Numbered from the stretch's first letter, positions 5,970 to 12,520 are shown. The stretch: DNA of 14,906 bases from Candidatus Fermentibacteraceae bacterium (GCA_029932015.1 JAOZQW010000021.1:1-14906), one strand, 5' to 3'. Translations and numbers: made by a program. Notes: generated by a model not told the origin, from the letters alone.

Positions 5970-6766
5970 TACTGACGCCCATTACCGCGCAGGAGCGGGA
6001 TTTCGCAGAATTCCTCTACGATTCCGGGGAGTTCCAGATGGCCGCTGTGGAGTATCTCAGGATAATACACGCAAATGGCGGAGATACTCTCTCCGATCCG
6101 GCATCCTCCCTCAGACTTGCGAGGTGCTGGCAGGAACTGGGCAGGCCGGGGGATGCTATTCTTCTCTACAGACGTCTTCGATCGGGGCTGCCTGAAGGGG
6201 ACGAGAGGGCAATGGCCTTTCTCGGAGAAGCATCCGTACTGGAGGAGTATGGCGACTTCACCCATTCCCGGGCACTCTGCCTTGAAGCTGTCGAGACCTC
6301 TGCTGAACCATCGATGAGAGACCGGGGCAGGATAATGGCTTCACTGATGCTTGCCCGTCAGGGAAGATGGTCTGAATCCTCTCAGGAACTCACTGTTCTG
6401 GCCTCCACTGAAGGACCATGGAGCGAGAGGGCTCTAATCCTTTCGGGACTGGTCGCTTCAGGAGAGCAGCTTCCCGAGCGGAGTCCTTTCTGGTGCGGTC
6501 TTTCGAGTGCCCTCATCCCTGGGAGCGGGCAGGTCTTCTGCGGACACTATACGGACGGACTCATCGCCCTGGGGATGAACGGTCTCATGGGTTATCTGTT
6601 CTACGAGGCTGTCAGCGAAGGTGACACGGCAACATCGGTCCTGCTCGGCTGGCTTGGACTCTCCTTCTACGGAGGGAATATCTACGGCGGCGCAAGAGCC
6701 GCAGAGACCTTCAACAGCGCCAGGAGACGGGAGCTGTTCGAAGAGATTTCAGGAGAGCTGCAGTAG
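5939..6766 (+). CDS. Exported TPR-like protein with C-terminal membrane region
   Basis: The 275-residue protein starts with a signal-peptide-like segment (MLGTIFAALLILTPITAQ). Helical repeats of TPR type follow, at about residues 22-46, 56-82, 93-120 and 130-157, with small/aromatic patterns such as ARCWQELGRPGDAILLYRRL. The last third changes character: ALIPGSGQVFCGHYTDG (191-207), then hydrophobic stretches around GLMGYLFYEA and LLGWLGLSFYGGNIYGG. The PGSGQ-x-G-x-Y/D-G pattern recalls small paired-helix membrane modules of the TM2 or DUF5683 kind found at the ends of exported proteins in Bacteroidota-like lineages. GGAGG (5930-5934) precedes the ATG. Overlap with yidD suggests joint synthesis. 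Function is unknown; a periplasmic scaffold tied to the inner membrane is an inference. Confidence 0.8.
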   Translation: MLGTIFAALLILTPITAQERDFAEFLYDSGEFQMAAVEYLRIIHANGGDTLSDPASSLRLARCWQELGRPGDAILLYRRLRSGLPEGDERAMAFLGEASVLEEYGDFTHSRALCLEAVETSAEPSMRDRGRIMASLMLARQGRWSESSQELTVLASTEGPWSERALILSGLVASGEQLPERSPFWCGLSSALIPGSGQVFCGHYTDGLIALGMNGLMGYLFYEAVSEGDTATSVLLGWLGLSFYGGNIYGGARAAETFNSARRRELFEEISGELQ

Positions 6767-6965
6767 GAGTTCTGAAGCCGGATCATCCTTGACTTCTGCC
6801 TAGAATTGTAACAGTTTAGCGGTCCCGTGCGGTCCAAATGGGTCCGCCTGCATCCCTGGTCGTTGCAAGGGCTGCGCCCCCGTGGGGCATTCCTGAAGGG
6901 TCTTTGTGCCCTCAGGAGGAGTACGGGAGAAAGAACAGGAAGACAGGTATCTCCGGCGATCATCT

Positions 6966-7011
6966 CATGGACCGTCGGTGTCATGTGCATGACCGTCGTG
7001 TATGATCGACG
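6966..7011 (+). repeat. Imperfect direct repeat with alternative hairpins before the rplM ribosome site
   Basis: Two copies of a CATG-ACCGTCG-TGT-ATG pattern lie 22 bases apart (6966-6985 and 6988-7004); the first has three extra bases. CGTCG in the second copy (6994-6998) can pair with CGACG at 7007-7011, leaving an eight-base loop. CGTCG in the first copy (6973-6977) can pair with the same bases, and GTCAT/ATGAC (6980-6984/6989-6993) can pair between the copies. The folds exclude one another and end nine bases before the GGAGG of rplM. Confidence 0.4.
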
Positions 7012-7019
7012 CGAATAAT

Positions 7020-7024
7020 GGAGG
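7020..7024 (+). promoter_or_regulatory. Ribosome binding site fixing the rplM start at GTG 7033
   Basis: GGAGG lies eight bases before GTG 7033. The upstream in-frame ATG at 7018 overlaps this site itself and would add five residues before the usual L13 beginning (RTYSAK). The GTG start gives exactly 142 residues, the length of E. coli L13. Confidence 0.7.
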
Positions 7025-7032
7025 TTTCTTCA

Positions 7033-7461
7033 GTGAGGACGTATTCCGCGAAGGCCGGGGAGATCGAGCGGAAGTGGTGGGTGGTCGATGCCACAGGTCA
7101 CTCGGCCGGCAGACTGGCAACAAGGATAGCGATGATTCTGCAGGGGAAGAACAAGCCGGTCTATACGGCTCATATCGACACCGGTGACTTCGTCGTTGTT
7201 ACTAATGTAGACAAGCTGAAGTTCACGGGCCGCAAGCTGGACCAAAAGCAGTTCTTCAGACATACAGGCTATCCCGGCGGTGAGCGCTATACCAGCCTCA
7301 AGAAGATGCTTGAGAAGTATCCCGACCGAATTCTGCGGCATGCCGTAAAGGGTATGCTCCCCAAGAATAGAATTGCGCGCGCTCAGCTCAAGAAACTCAA
7401 AATATACGCCGGAACCGAACACCCTCACGAAGCCCAGAACCCTTCGGTTCTGGAACTATAG
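7033..7461 (+). CDS. rplM: 50S ribosomal protein L13 (uL13)
   Basis: L13 is an early-assembling protein of the large subunit and binds 23S rRNA. The 142-residue protein shows the full family pattern: RTYSAKAGEIERKWWVVDA at the start, GRLATRIAMILQGKNKP, the DTGDFVVVTNVDKLKFTG block, RHTGYPGG, then HAVKGMLPKNRIAR, and a C-terminal YAGTEHPHEAQNP. The start is the GTG at 7033 (see the ribosome site entry). rpsI follows after 17 bases, the near-universal pairing. The long leader upstream may carry autoregulation by L13, as in other bacteria; this is not shown here. No oddity in the protein. Confidence 0.98.
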   Translation: MRTYSAKAGEIERKWWVVDATGHSAGRLATRIAMILQGKNKPVYTAHIDTGDFVVVTNVDKLKFTGRKLDQKQFFRHTGYPGGERYTSLKKMLEKYPDRILRHAVKGMLPKNRIARAQLKKLKIYAGTEHPHEAQNPSVLEL

Positions 7462-7478
7462 GGCCGGGGGCAGAAAAA

Positions 7479-7865
7479 ATGGAGCAGTACATCGGAGTCG
7501 GGAGAAGGAAGACATCCACAGCCAGGTGCTACCTGAGACCGGGTAATGGCAGGATCGTCGTGAACCACCGTGATGCAGGTGAATATTTCAGTCACCTCTG
7601 GCAGGTCGAGCACGCCTTCGAGCCTCTCAGCGTGGTTGAAGCCGATCATAGCTACGACGTTGTCATCAACGTCAAAGGCGGAGGCATCACCGGTCAGGCC
7701 GGCGCTATCAGACTTGGCATCGCACGGGCACTGGTGAGTGTGAACCCGGAATTCAGATCTCGTCTGAAGTCGGAGGGTATGCTCAGAAGGGACTCCCGTA
7801 TCGTCGAGAGAAAGAAGTACGGGCAGCCCAAGGCAAGGAAGCGTTTCCAGTTCTCCAAGAGATAG
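7479..7865 (+). CDS. rpsI: 30S ribosomal protein S9 (uS9)
   Basis: S9 sits in the head of the small subunit, and its C-terminal tail reaches the P-site tRNA. The 128 residues include the N-terminal IGVGRRKTSTARCYLRPG, the INVKGGGITGQAGAIRLGIARAL core, and the basic tail GQPKARKRFQFSKR, ending in the invariant Ser-Lys-Arg. Length and ends match the family (E. coli 130). Cotranscription with rplM is likely, with 17 bases between them. The upstream GGGGGC is only a fair ribosome site, so translation may partly depend on coupling to rplM. Confidence 0.98.
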   Translation: MEQYIGVGRRKTSTARCYLRPGNGRIVVNHRDAGEYFSHLWQVEHAFEPLSVVEADHSYDVVINVKGGGITGQAGAIRLGIARALVSVNPEFRSRLKSEGMLRRDSRIVERKKYGQPKARKRFQFSKR

Positions 7866-7992
7866 AGTACCTGCGGGGCTCCCGGATTGGGATCCCCTTC
7901 TAACACACACGGCCGGTGCTGGAGGGTCCGGTGTCCCATATGGGATTGACCCGTTCGAGCCGGTCGGAGGTTAACCGAAAGGACAGAATGCG
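7866..7992 (+). promoter_or_regulatory. rpsB leader with hairpin and palindrome
   Basis: The 127-base gap between rpsI and rpsB holds a GC-rich hairpin (GGGGCTCCC 7875-7883 with GGGATCCCC 7889-7897, one mismatch, five-base loop) followed only by TTCTAAC, so it is at most a weak terminator. Next is a perfect 12-base palindrome TCCCATATGGGA (7934-7945). A TTGACC (7946-7951) with GTTAAC (7970-7975), 18 bases apart, could be a weak promoter. AAAGGA (7978-7983) is the rpsB ribosome site, nine bases before the ATG. S2 represses its own operon through leader RNA in E. coli; a similar role here is inference. Confidence 0.4.
7875..7897 (+). terminator. Possible weak terminator or attenuator hairpin after rpsI
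   Basis: The stem has nine positions with a single C-T mismatch and a GGATT loop, starting nine bases after the rpsI stop. The usual run of T is lacking (TTCTAAC follows), so efficient Rho-independent termination is doubtful. It could instead be the first element of the rpsB leader or protect the rplM-rpsI mRNA end. Confidence 0.3.
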
Positions 7993-9087
7993 ATGAATAT
8001 CCCTACCATGCAGGATATGCTTGAGGCCGGAATGCATTTCGGCCATCAGAAGAGCAGATGGAATCCCAAGATGCGGCGTTACATATTCATGGAACGCAAC
8101 GGCATACATGTAATTGATCTCAAGAAGAGCTGTGAGCTGCTGGAGGATGCCACTAACCTAGTGGTTAAGGCTGCAGCCGCAGGGAAGAGCATTCTTTTCG
8201 TTGCGACGAAAAAGCAGGGAAGAGAATGCCTCAAGGAGCACGCTATCCGCAGCGGTCAGCATTACGTTACCGAGCGCTGGATGGGCGGAACGCTCACGAA
8301 TTTTGCCACCATCTCAAAGGGGATTAAGACTCTCGAAGAGCTGGAGAGGTCCGAGAAGGTCGGCTTCCCCGCAAGTCTTACGAAGAAGGAAATTCTCCAG
8401 AAGCGTCGCAAGAGGGAGAAGCTCGAGAAGTATCTCAGCGGAATCAGGGATATGAAGGGCTTACCGGGTGTTCTGGTCGTAGTTGACATCAAGAAAGAAC
8501 AGATCGCTGTTCGTGAAGCACGGAAACTCGGTATCCCATGTGTTGGCCTTGTTGACACGAATTGTGATCCCACTGAGGTTGATTATCCTGTCCCAGGCAA
8601 TGATGACGCTATCAAATCCATATCGCTTGTTGTAGGCACGCTTGCGGATGCGGCAATACTCGGCGCAGAGGGCCGAGACGCTGCCAGAGGCTCCCGAGAG
8701 GAGACTCCGAAAGCAGATCCGCCTGTGAAAGATACTCCTGCATCAGAGGTCCCAGCAGAAAAGAAGACCGTTGAGCAGAAGAGCGCCCCCAGGAAGACTC
8801 CTGCGAAGAAGACTCCTGCGAAAAAGGCTCCAGTGAAGAAGTCCTCTGCTGAAGAGACCCCTGAAGTGGAGAAGAAAGCTCCTGTTAAGAAGAAGAAGGC
8901 TCCAGTGAAGAAGGCCTCTGCTGAAGAGACCCCTGAAGCGGAAAAGAAAGCTCCTGTTAAGAAGAAGAAGGCTCCAGCGAAAGCCAAGGCAGCACCCAAG
9001 AAGGCAGAAAGCGCAGCCGAGGAGACTCCACCGGAGACGGTAGCTGCCCCCGAGGGTGAGTCTGATGGAAAAGGGACTGGTGAATAA
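7993..9087 (+). CDS. rpsB: 30S ribosomal protein S2 (uS2) with long Lys/Ala/Pro-rich C-terminal tail
   Basis: S2 joins the small subunit late and stabilises the mRNA exit region together with S1. The core (about residues 1-230) is typical: MQDMLEAGMHFGHQKSRWNP, then FVATKKQGRECL (69-80), RWMGGTLTNFATI (95-107), LPGVLVVVDIKKEQIAVREA, IPCVGLVDTNCDPTEVDYPVPGND (181-204) and IKSISLVVGTLADAA. Most S2 proteins end near here. This one continues for 134 residues of low complexity, rich in Lys, Ala, Pro and Glu, with KKAP, KKTP and SAEETPE motifs like histone H1 tails. Part of it is a 24-residue tandem repeat. The tail probably is disordered and could touch RNA. The TAA overlaps the tsf ATG by one base. 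Confidence 0.97.
   Translation: MNIPTMQDMLEAGMHFGHQKSRWNPKMRRYIFMERNGIHVIDLKKSCELLEDATNLVVKAAAAGKSILFVATKKQGRECLKEHAIRSGQHYVTERWMGGTLTNFATISKGIKTLEELERSEKVGFPASLTKKEILQKRRKREKLEKYLSGIRDMKGLPGVLVVVDIKKEQIAVREARKLGIPCVGLVDTNCDPTEVDYPVPGNDDAIKSISLVVGTLADAAILGAEGRDAARGSREETPKADPPVKDTPASEVPAEKKTVEQKSAPRKTPAKKTPAKKAPVKKSSAEETPEVEKKAPVKKKKAPVKKASAEETPEAEKKAPVKKKKAPAKAKAAPKKAESAAEETPPETVAAPEGESDGKGTGE
8824..8980 (+). repeat. 72-base tandem repeat inside the rpsB tail
   Basis: Copies begin at 8824, 8896 and 8968 (the third partial), exactly 72 bases apart, so the period equals 24 codons and the frame is kept. Each codes for KAPVKK, then SAEETPE and EKKAPVKKK. The copies are nearly identical at DNA level, differing at a handful of positions, which points to recent duplication. 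Copy number may vary among relatives. Confidence 0.85.
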
Positions 9088-9686
9088 TGCCTGTTGACCT
9101 CAATGATCTCAAGCAGCTCAGAAAAGCAACTGGAGCCGGCATAGTCGACTGCAAGAAGGCATTGGACGAGAGTGGCGGCGACCTTCAGAAAGCAATAACC
9201 ATCCTGAGAGAGAAGGGTATAAAGGTCGCCTCCAAGAAGGCTGGCCGGCAGGCCTCAGAAGGTCTTGTAGTCTCTTACATCCATCCGCCCGGAAAACTAG
9301 GTGTGATGGTAGAGATCAACTGTGAGACTGATTTCGTAGCGAAGACCGATGACTTCCAGGCATTCGCGAAGAAAGTTGCGCTGCATATAGCCGCCTACCC
9401 ACCGCTTGTAGTGTCGAGAGATGATCTCTGTGAGGCTGACGTCGAGGCCGAGCGGAATGTTCTCCTCTCCCAGCTGGCCGATTCAGGCAAGCCTGAGAAT
9501 ATTGTCGAGAAGATTATCCAGGGCCGGATGGAGAAGTTCTTTGCTGAGTCCTGCCTTCTCGACCAGGAGTGGTCGGACGATCCTGAAACAGGTACAGTTC
9601 TGAACGCTCTCACAGACCTCATTGGCAAGCTCCGGGAGAACATCGTCATCAACCGCTTCGCGAGGTTCTCCATAGGCAGCGAATGA
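9087..9686 (+). CDS. tsf: Translation elongation factor Ts (short form)
   Basis: EF-Ts exchanges GDP for GTP on EF-Tu. The N-terminal UBA-like domain contains LRKATGAGIVDCKKAL (11-26), followed by the core motif NCETDFVAKTDDF (about 78-90) that contacts EF-Tu. At 199 residues it is of the short type seen in Thermus and several other phyla; E. coli EF-Ts (283) has a second core subdomain and a coiled coil. C-terminal VNRF-like block (IVINRFARFSIG) is present. The ATG overlaps the rpsB stop by one base, and the gene ends four bases into pyrH. rpsB-tsf-pyrH-frr is the standard order. Confidence 0.97.
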   Translation: MPVDLNDLKQLRKATGAGIVDCKKALDESGGDLQKAITILREKGIKVASKKAGRQASEGLVVSYIHPPGKLGVMVEINCETDFVAKTDDFQAFAKKVALHIAAYPPLVVSRDDLCEADVEAERNVLLSQLADSGKPENIVEKIIQGRMEKFFAESCLLDQEWSDDPETGTVLNALTDLIGKLRENIVINRFARFSIGSE

Positions 9687-10420
9687 TCCGGTCTGCCCGC
9701 CCGCATTCGAACAGGTATCTCCTCAAGCTGAGTGGAGAGATACTGGCTGGTGATGCCGGCCAGGGCCTTCGTCCCGATACGCTCAGGAAGCTCGCTTCCT
9801 CAGTCGTCAGCCTTCATCAGAAGAGCTGCGAGATCGGCATAGTAGTGGGCGGCGGTAATTTCGTCCGAGGCAGAGACCTTACTTCAGTAGAGTCCGTTAC
9901 GGCTGATCAGATGGGCATGCTGGCAACACTCATGAACTCACTTGCTCTCAGGGATGCTATCGAGGCAGAGGGAGCTCATGCAGCCGTCTTTTCCGCATTT
10001 CCAGTGCCCGGCATTGTCGACATATTCAATCCCAGGAAGGCTTCCGCCCTCCTCAGTACCGGGACTGTTCTCATCTATGGCGGTGGAACAGGTAACCCTG
10101 GACTGACCACAGACACCGCTGCCGCGCTCAGAGCTGTACAAACGGGTTGCTCCGTTCTTCTAAAGGGCACCAAGGTGGACGGGATCTACGATTCTGACCC
10201 TGTTGTCCACTCCGATGCGAAGCGTCTCCCTAGCCTGTCCTACGACGATGTTCTCAGACTTGGACTGAGGGTCATGGACGCAGCTGCCGTAGCCATCTGT
10301 CGCGATGCTGCTCTTCCTATTAGAGTCTTTGATATACGTAACCCTGCGAATATCGCACGGGTGATAGACGACCCATCCATTGGAAGCATCGTTTCAGGAG
10401 GTGGCAGAACAGATGATTAA
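9683..10420 (+). CDS. pyrH: Uridylate kinase (UMP kinase)
   Basis: PyrH phosphorylates UMP to UDP, feeding RNA, DNA and UDP-sugar synthesis. The 245-residue protein belongs to the amino-acid-kinase fold family: RYLLKLSGEI (11-20), VVGGGNFVRG (54-63), DQMGMLATLMNSLAL (75-89), then GGGTGNPGLTTDTAAALRA (133-151), LLKGTKVDGIYDSDP and VMDAAAVAICRDAALPIRVFDI. The family sequence NPFFTTD reads NPGLTTD here, an unusual double change near the active site, although surrounding glycines and TTD remain. The ATG overlaps tsf by four bases. frr begins inside the last eight bases. Confidence 0.97.
   Translation: MIRSARPHSNRYLLKLSGEILAGDAGQGLRPDTLRKLASSVVSLHQKSCEIGIVVGGGNFVRGRDLTSVESVTADQMGMLATLMNSLALRDAIEAEGAHAAVFSAFPVPGIVDIFNPRKASALLSTGTVLIYGGGTGNPGLTTDTAAALRAVQTGCSVLLKGTKVDGIYDSDPVVHSDAKRLPSLSYDDVLRLGLRVMDAAAVAICRDAALPIRVFDIRNPANIARVIDDPSIGSIVSGGGRTDD
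10396..10403 (+). promoter_or_regulatory. Ribosome binding site fixing the frr start at ATG 10413
   Basis: AGGAGGTG, a full match to the anti-Shine-Dalgarno core, lies nine bases before ATG 10413 within pyrH. This start gives a 185-residue RRF, the exact usual length; the TTG at 10380 would add 11 residues and lies upstream of the site. Confidence 0.8.
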
Positions 10421-10970
10421 TGAGATTATCACGGACCAGCGCGATAGGGCAAAAAAGTCCGTCGAAAGCACTGCTCGTGAAATGGTGGTCATAAGGACCG
10501 GCAAAGCAAGCCCGGTGCTCCTGGACAACATCCGCGTGGAATGCTGGGGAGGCTCTCACCCGCTGAAGCAGGTGGCAGGGATATCCGCTCCTGAGCCGAG
10601 AATGCTGGTCATTCAGCCGTTCGACCCATCGACATCTGAGGCGATCGTGAAAGCGATTGAAACCTCTGACCTGGCCCTTCGGGCAAACGCGGATGGACCG
10701 ATTATCAGGATACCGGTACCCAAGCTCTCTGAGGAGCGAAGGGTGGAGCTCATCAAGCAGATCAAGAAAATAGCTGAATCCGGTAGGACTGCGATAAGGA
10801 ATATTCGCAGAAGCGGCAACGACAGTCTTCACTCCGCCCGAAAGGACAGCGAGATCACTGAGGACGAGGAGCGCAAGGCGCTCGATCGTATACAGAAGAT
10901 AGCCGATGAGGCCGTATCTGAGATCGACAGGCTTCTGAAGACCAAGGAAGCCGACATCCTGGAGGTCTGA
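10413..10970 (+). CDS. frr: Ribosome recycling factor
   Basis: RRF works with EF-G to split the post-termination ribosome. The 185-residue protein shows family blocks throughout: VVIRTGKASPVLLDNIRVE with the inserted domain II, HPLKQVAGISAPEPRMLVIQPFD, IRIPVPKLSEERR, then AIRNIRRSGNDSLHSARK and ITEDEERKALDRIQKIADE, ending in KEADILEV. The three-helix domain I and the small beta domain II are both complete. The start is set by a very strong ribosome site. It overlaps pyrH by eight bases, and the uppS start follows three bases after the stop. Confidence 0.97.
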   Translation: MINEIITDQRDRAKKSVESTAREMVVIRTGKASPVLLDNIRVECWGGSHPLKQVAGISAPEPRMLVIQPFDPSTSEAIVKAIETSDLALRANADGPIIRIPVPKLSEERRVELIKQIKKIAESGRTAIRNIRRSGNDSLHSARKDSEITEDEERKALDRIQKIADEAVSEIDRLLKTKEADILEV

Positions 10971-10976
10971 CCACTG
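10961..10976 (+). promoter_or_regulatory. Ribosome binding site and CTG start codon of uppS
   Basis: GGAGGT (10961-10966) lies seven bases before CTG 10974-10976. The frame between the frr stop (10968-10970, in the same frame) and the first ATG (11007) contains no ATG, GTG or TTG, so CTG is the only start that retains the conserved N-terminal strand of the enzyme. Confidence 0.7.
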
Positions 10977-11696
10977 AACAACCGTATCCGCCATCTGGGT
11001 ATCATCATGGACGGTAACGGACGATGGGCTCGATCCCGGGGTCTGCGAAGGATCGAGGGACACCGGGCCGCTGAACGCTCAATCCACGACGCAGTCGAAT
11101 ACTGCGGTGAACAGGGTGTTCAGTATCTAACCCTCTATGCATTCTCCACCGAGAACTGGAGCAGACCGAGGGCCGAGGTCAGCTTCATTATGGCTCTTCT
11201 CGGAAGTTTTATACGGCGCAATATCGACAGTCTCAATGAGAACCAGGTCAGGATCAAGGCTATCGGACGGCTTGATGATCTGCCCCGGGGTCCCAGGAAG
11301 GAACTCGATCGAGCGATCATCCGCACAGCCGGCAATGAGGGACTCACCCTTGTTCTCGCCCTGAGCTACGGAGGCAGGGCGGAAATAGTGGATGCTGTCA
11401 GGAACCTGACTGCAGATGTAGTCTCAGGCTCGCTTGCGCCGGAGGATATCGATGCGGAAGGGATAGCTTCGCGGCTGTACCTGCCCGGTATTCCAGACCC
11501 TGACCTCATCATAAGGACAAGCGGCGAGCAGCGTCTCTCCAACTTCCTTCTCTGGGAGTCGGCCTATTCCGAATACTATTTCACAGATGTGCTCTGGCCG
11601 GATTTCAGGAGAGAGCATCTTGAGGCGGCATTTTCGGATTATTTCACCAGAAAGAGACGATTCGGCGATGTGGAGCCCGGAAAGGACCAGGACTGA
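10974..11696 (+). CDS. uppS: Isoprenyl transferase (undecaprenyl diphosphate synthase), CTG start
   Basis: UppS adds isopentenyl units in cis to farnesyl diphosphate to make the C55 carrier lipid for peptidoglycan and other envelope polymers. From CTG 10974 the protein has 240 residues beginning NNRIRHLGIIMDGNGRWA; D13 is the catalytic Asp. Further blocks are GHRAAERS, YLTLYAFSTENWSRP, SYGGRAEIVDAVR, and DLIIRTSGEQRLSNFLLWESAYSEYYF with TDVLWPDF. A start at ATG 11007 would place the catalytic Asp at residue 2 and delete the first strand, so the CTG is preferred. It lies three bases after the frr stop, with GGAGGT upstream. It belongs to the conserved frr-uppS-cdsA-dxr-rseP run. Confidence 0.95.
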   Translation: MNNRIRHLGIIMDGNGRWARSRGLRRIEGHRAAERSIHDAVEYCGEQGVQYLTLYAFSTENWSRPRAEVSFIMALLGSFIRRNIDSLNENQVRIKAIGRLDDLPRGPRKELDRAIIRTAGNEGLTLVLALSYGGRAEIVDAVRNLTADVVSGSLAPEDIDAEGIASRLYLPGIPDPDLIIRTSGEQRLSNFLLWESAYSEYYFTDVLWPDFRREHLEAAFSDYFTRKRRFGDVEPGKDQD

Positions 11697-11698
11697 TC

Positions 11699-12520
11699 TT
11701 GGCGGTCTTCGGCTCCCTGCTCAAGAGGCTGGCGGTGGCGATACCGGGCATAGGTGCCTTTTTCGCCGTTGCTTTCATTGACTCGAATCCGCTGTCCGCT
11801 GGATTTGCCGCACTGCTGGCCCTTCTCTGCGGGATCGAGATGGTTGCTCTTCTCGATCCTGGTGCTGGAGCGTCCATGAGGATAACCGGCGGTATTCTCG
11901 CTGCCGGATCTGCACTTTCAGTAGCACTTCTTCCGGAGGCGGTATCAATGCCGCTGCTACTCGTGCCAGGTGCCGTTCTGGCTATACGGTGGATGGTGGT
12001 CAGCGGTGTTGAAGAAGCCTCTGCAAGGATGGCTGGTTCAATTGGCGCTATGACGGCCATTGCCGTCGGGTTCGGTCTGCTGGCCAGATTCAGGCTCGAT
12101 CTGGATACGCCATGGGTCTTCTTCATACCTCTTTTCATCTGCTGGGCAGGTGATTCAGCCGCATATTTCGTGGGCAGCGCTTTCGGAAAACACAAGATGG
12201 CTCCCGCAGTCAGCCCTGGAAAATCATGGGAGGGTTTCTTCGCAGGCATCACCGGCTCGATAGTGGGAGCCCTCATCGCAGGATCACTCGGAGCCGGATA
12301 TCCTCCATTACTGATGATTGTTGCCGGGGCGGCAGGCGGTGCTGCAGGTGTTCTGGGTGACCTTCTCGAATCGGCGATGAAGAGGAATGCAGGTGTGAAG
12401 GACTCCGGCAGGCTGTTCCCAGGGCATGGCGGAGCGCTTGACAGGTTTGACAGTGTACTCGCTGCTGTTCCCGCTGTATGGATCATCCTCATACTCTTCG
12501 GTCCGGGAGGGATACTGTGA
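11699..12520 (+). CDS. cdsA: Phosphatidate cytidylyltransferase
   Basis: CdsA makes CDP-diacylglycerol from phosphatidic acid and CTP, the substrate of PgsA encoded 10 kb upstream. The protein (273 residues) has many hydrophobic helices in the first two thirds and the complete family signature near the end, residues 225-251: SAMKR, VKDSG, PGHGGALDRFDSV. The CWAGDSAAYFVGSAFGKHKMAP and SPGKSWEG blocks before it are also typical. The start is TTG 11699, two bases after the uppS stop, with AGGA about six bases upstream. It overlaps dxr by four bases (GTGA). Confidence 0.95.
   Translation: MAVFGSLLKRLAVAIPGIGAFFAVAFIDSNPLSAGFAALLALLCGIEMVALLDPGAGASMRITGGILAAGSALSVALLPEAVSMPLLLVPGAVLAIRWMVVSGVEEASARMAGSIGAMTAIAVGFGLLARFRLDLDTPWVFFIPLFICWAGDSAAYFVGSAFGKHKMAPAVSPGKSWEGFFAGITGSIVGALIAGSLGAGYPPLLMIVAGAAGGAAGVLGDLLESAMKRNAGVKDSGRLFPGHGGALDRFDSVLAAVPAVWIILILFGPGGIL

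Larger units (their letters stand above)
6767..7032 (+). promoter_or_regulatory. Structured leader region before rplM-rpsI
   Basis: This 266-base gap is the second longest non-coding stretch and precedes a ribosomal protein operon. TTGACT (6789-6794) is a good -35-like hexamer, but no fitting -10 is clear; TAGAAT at 6801 is too close and TAACAG at 6809 gives a 14-base spacer. Downstream lie GGTCC three times at exact 10-base steps (6821, 6831, 6841), then possible hairpins CCCT/AGGG (6854-6857/6868-6871), GCCCC/GGGGC (6876-6880/6884-6888) and CCTGAAGGG/CCCTCAGG (6892-6900/6909-6916, one bulge), and a repeat pair beside the ribosome site. This fits an autoregulated L13 leader, known in other bacteria, but I do not recognise a described motif. 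Confidence 0.45.

Noticed and set aside
6801..6806. TAGAAT as the -10 of the TTGACT at 6789
   Set aside because: The spacer would be only six bases; no promoter of the usual geometry can be drawn with it.
7953..7961. tRNA-like GTTCGAGCC in the rpsB leader
   Set aside because: It resembles a T-loop, but no acceptor stem, anticodon arm or D-arm can be built around it.
8824..8980. Repeats in the rpsB tail as a CRISPR-like array
   Set aside because: The copies are adjoining, in frame and coding, with no unique spacers.
10380..10412. TTG start for frr at 10380
   Set aside because: It adds 11 residues before the standard 185-residue RRF and lies upstream of the strong AGGAGGTG site.
12478..12516. 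ATG start for dxr at 12478
   Set aside because: It lies deep in cdsA, adds residues before the Rossmann fold strand, and GTG 12517 has a well spaced ribosome site.
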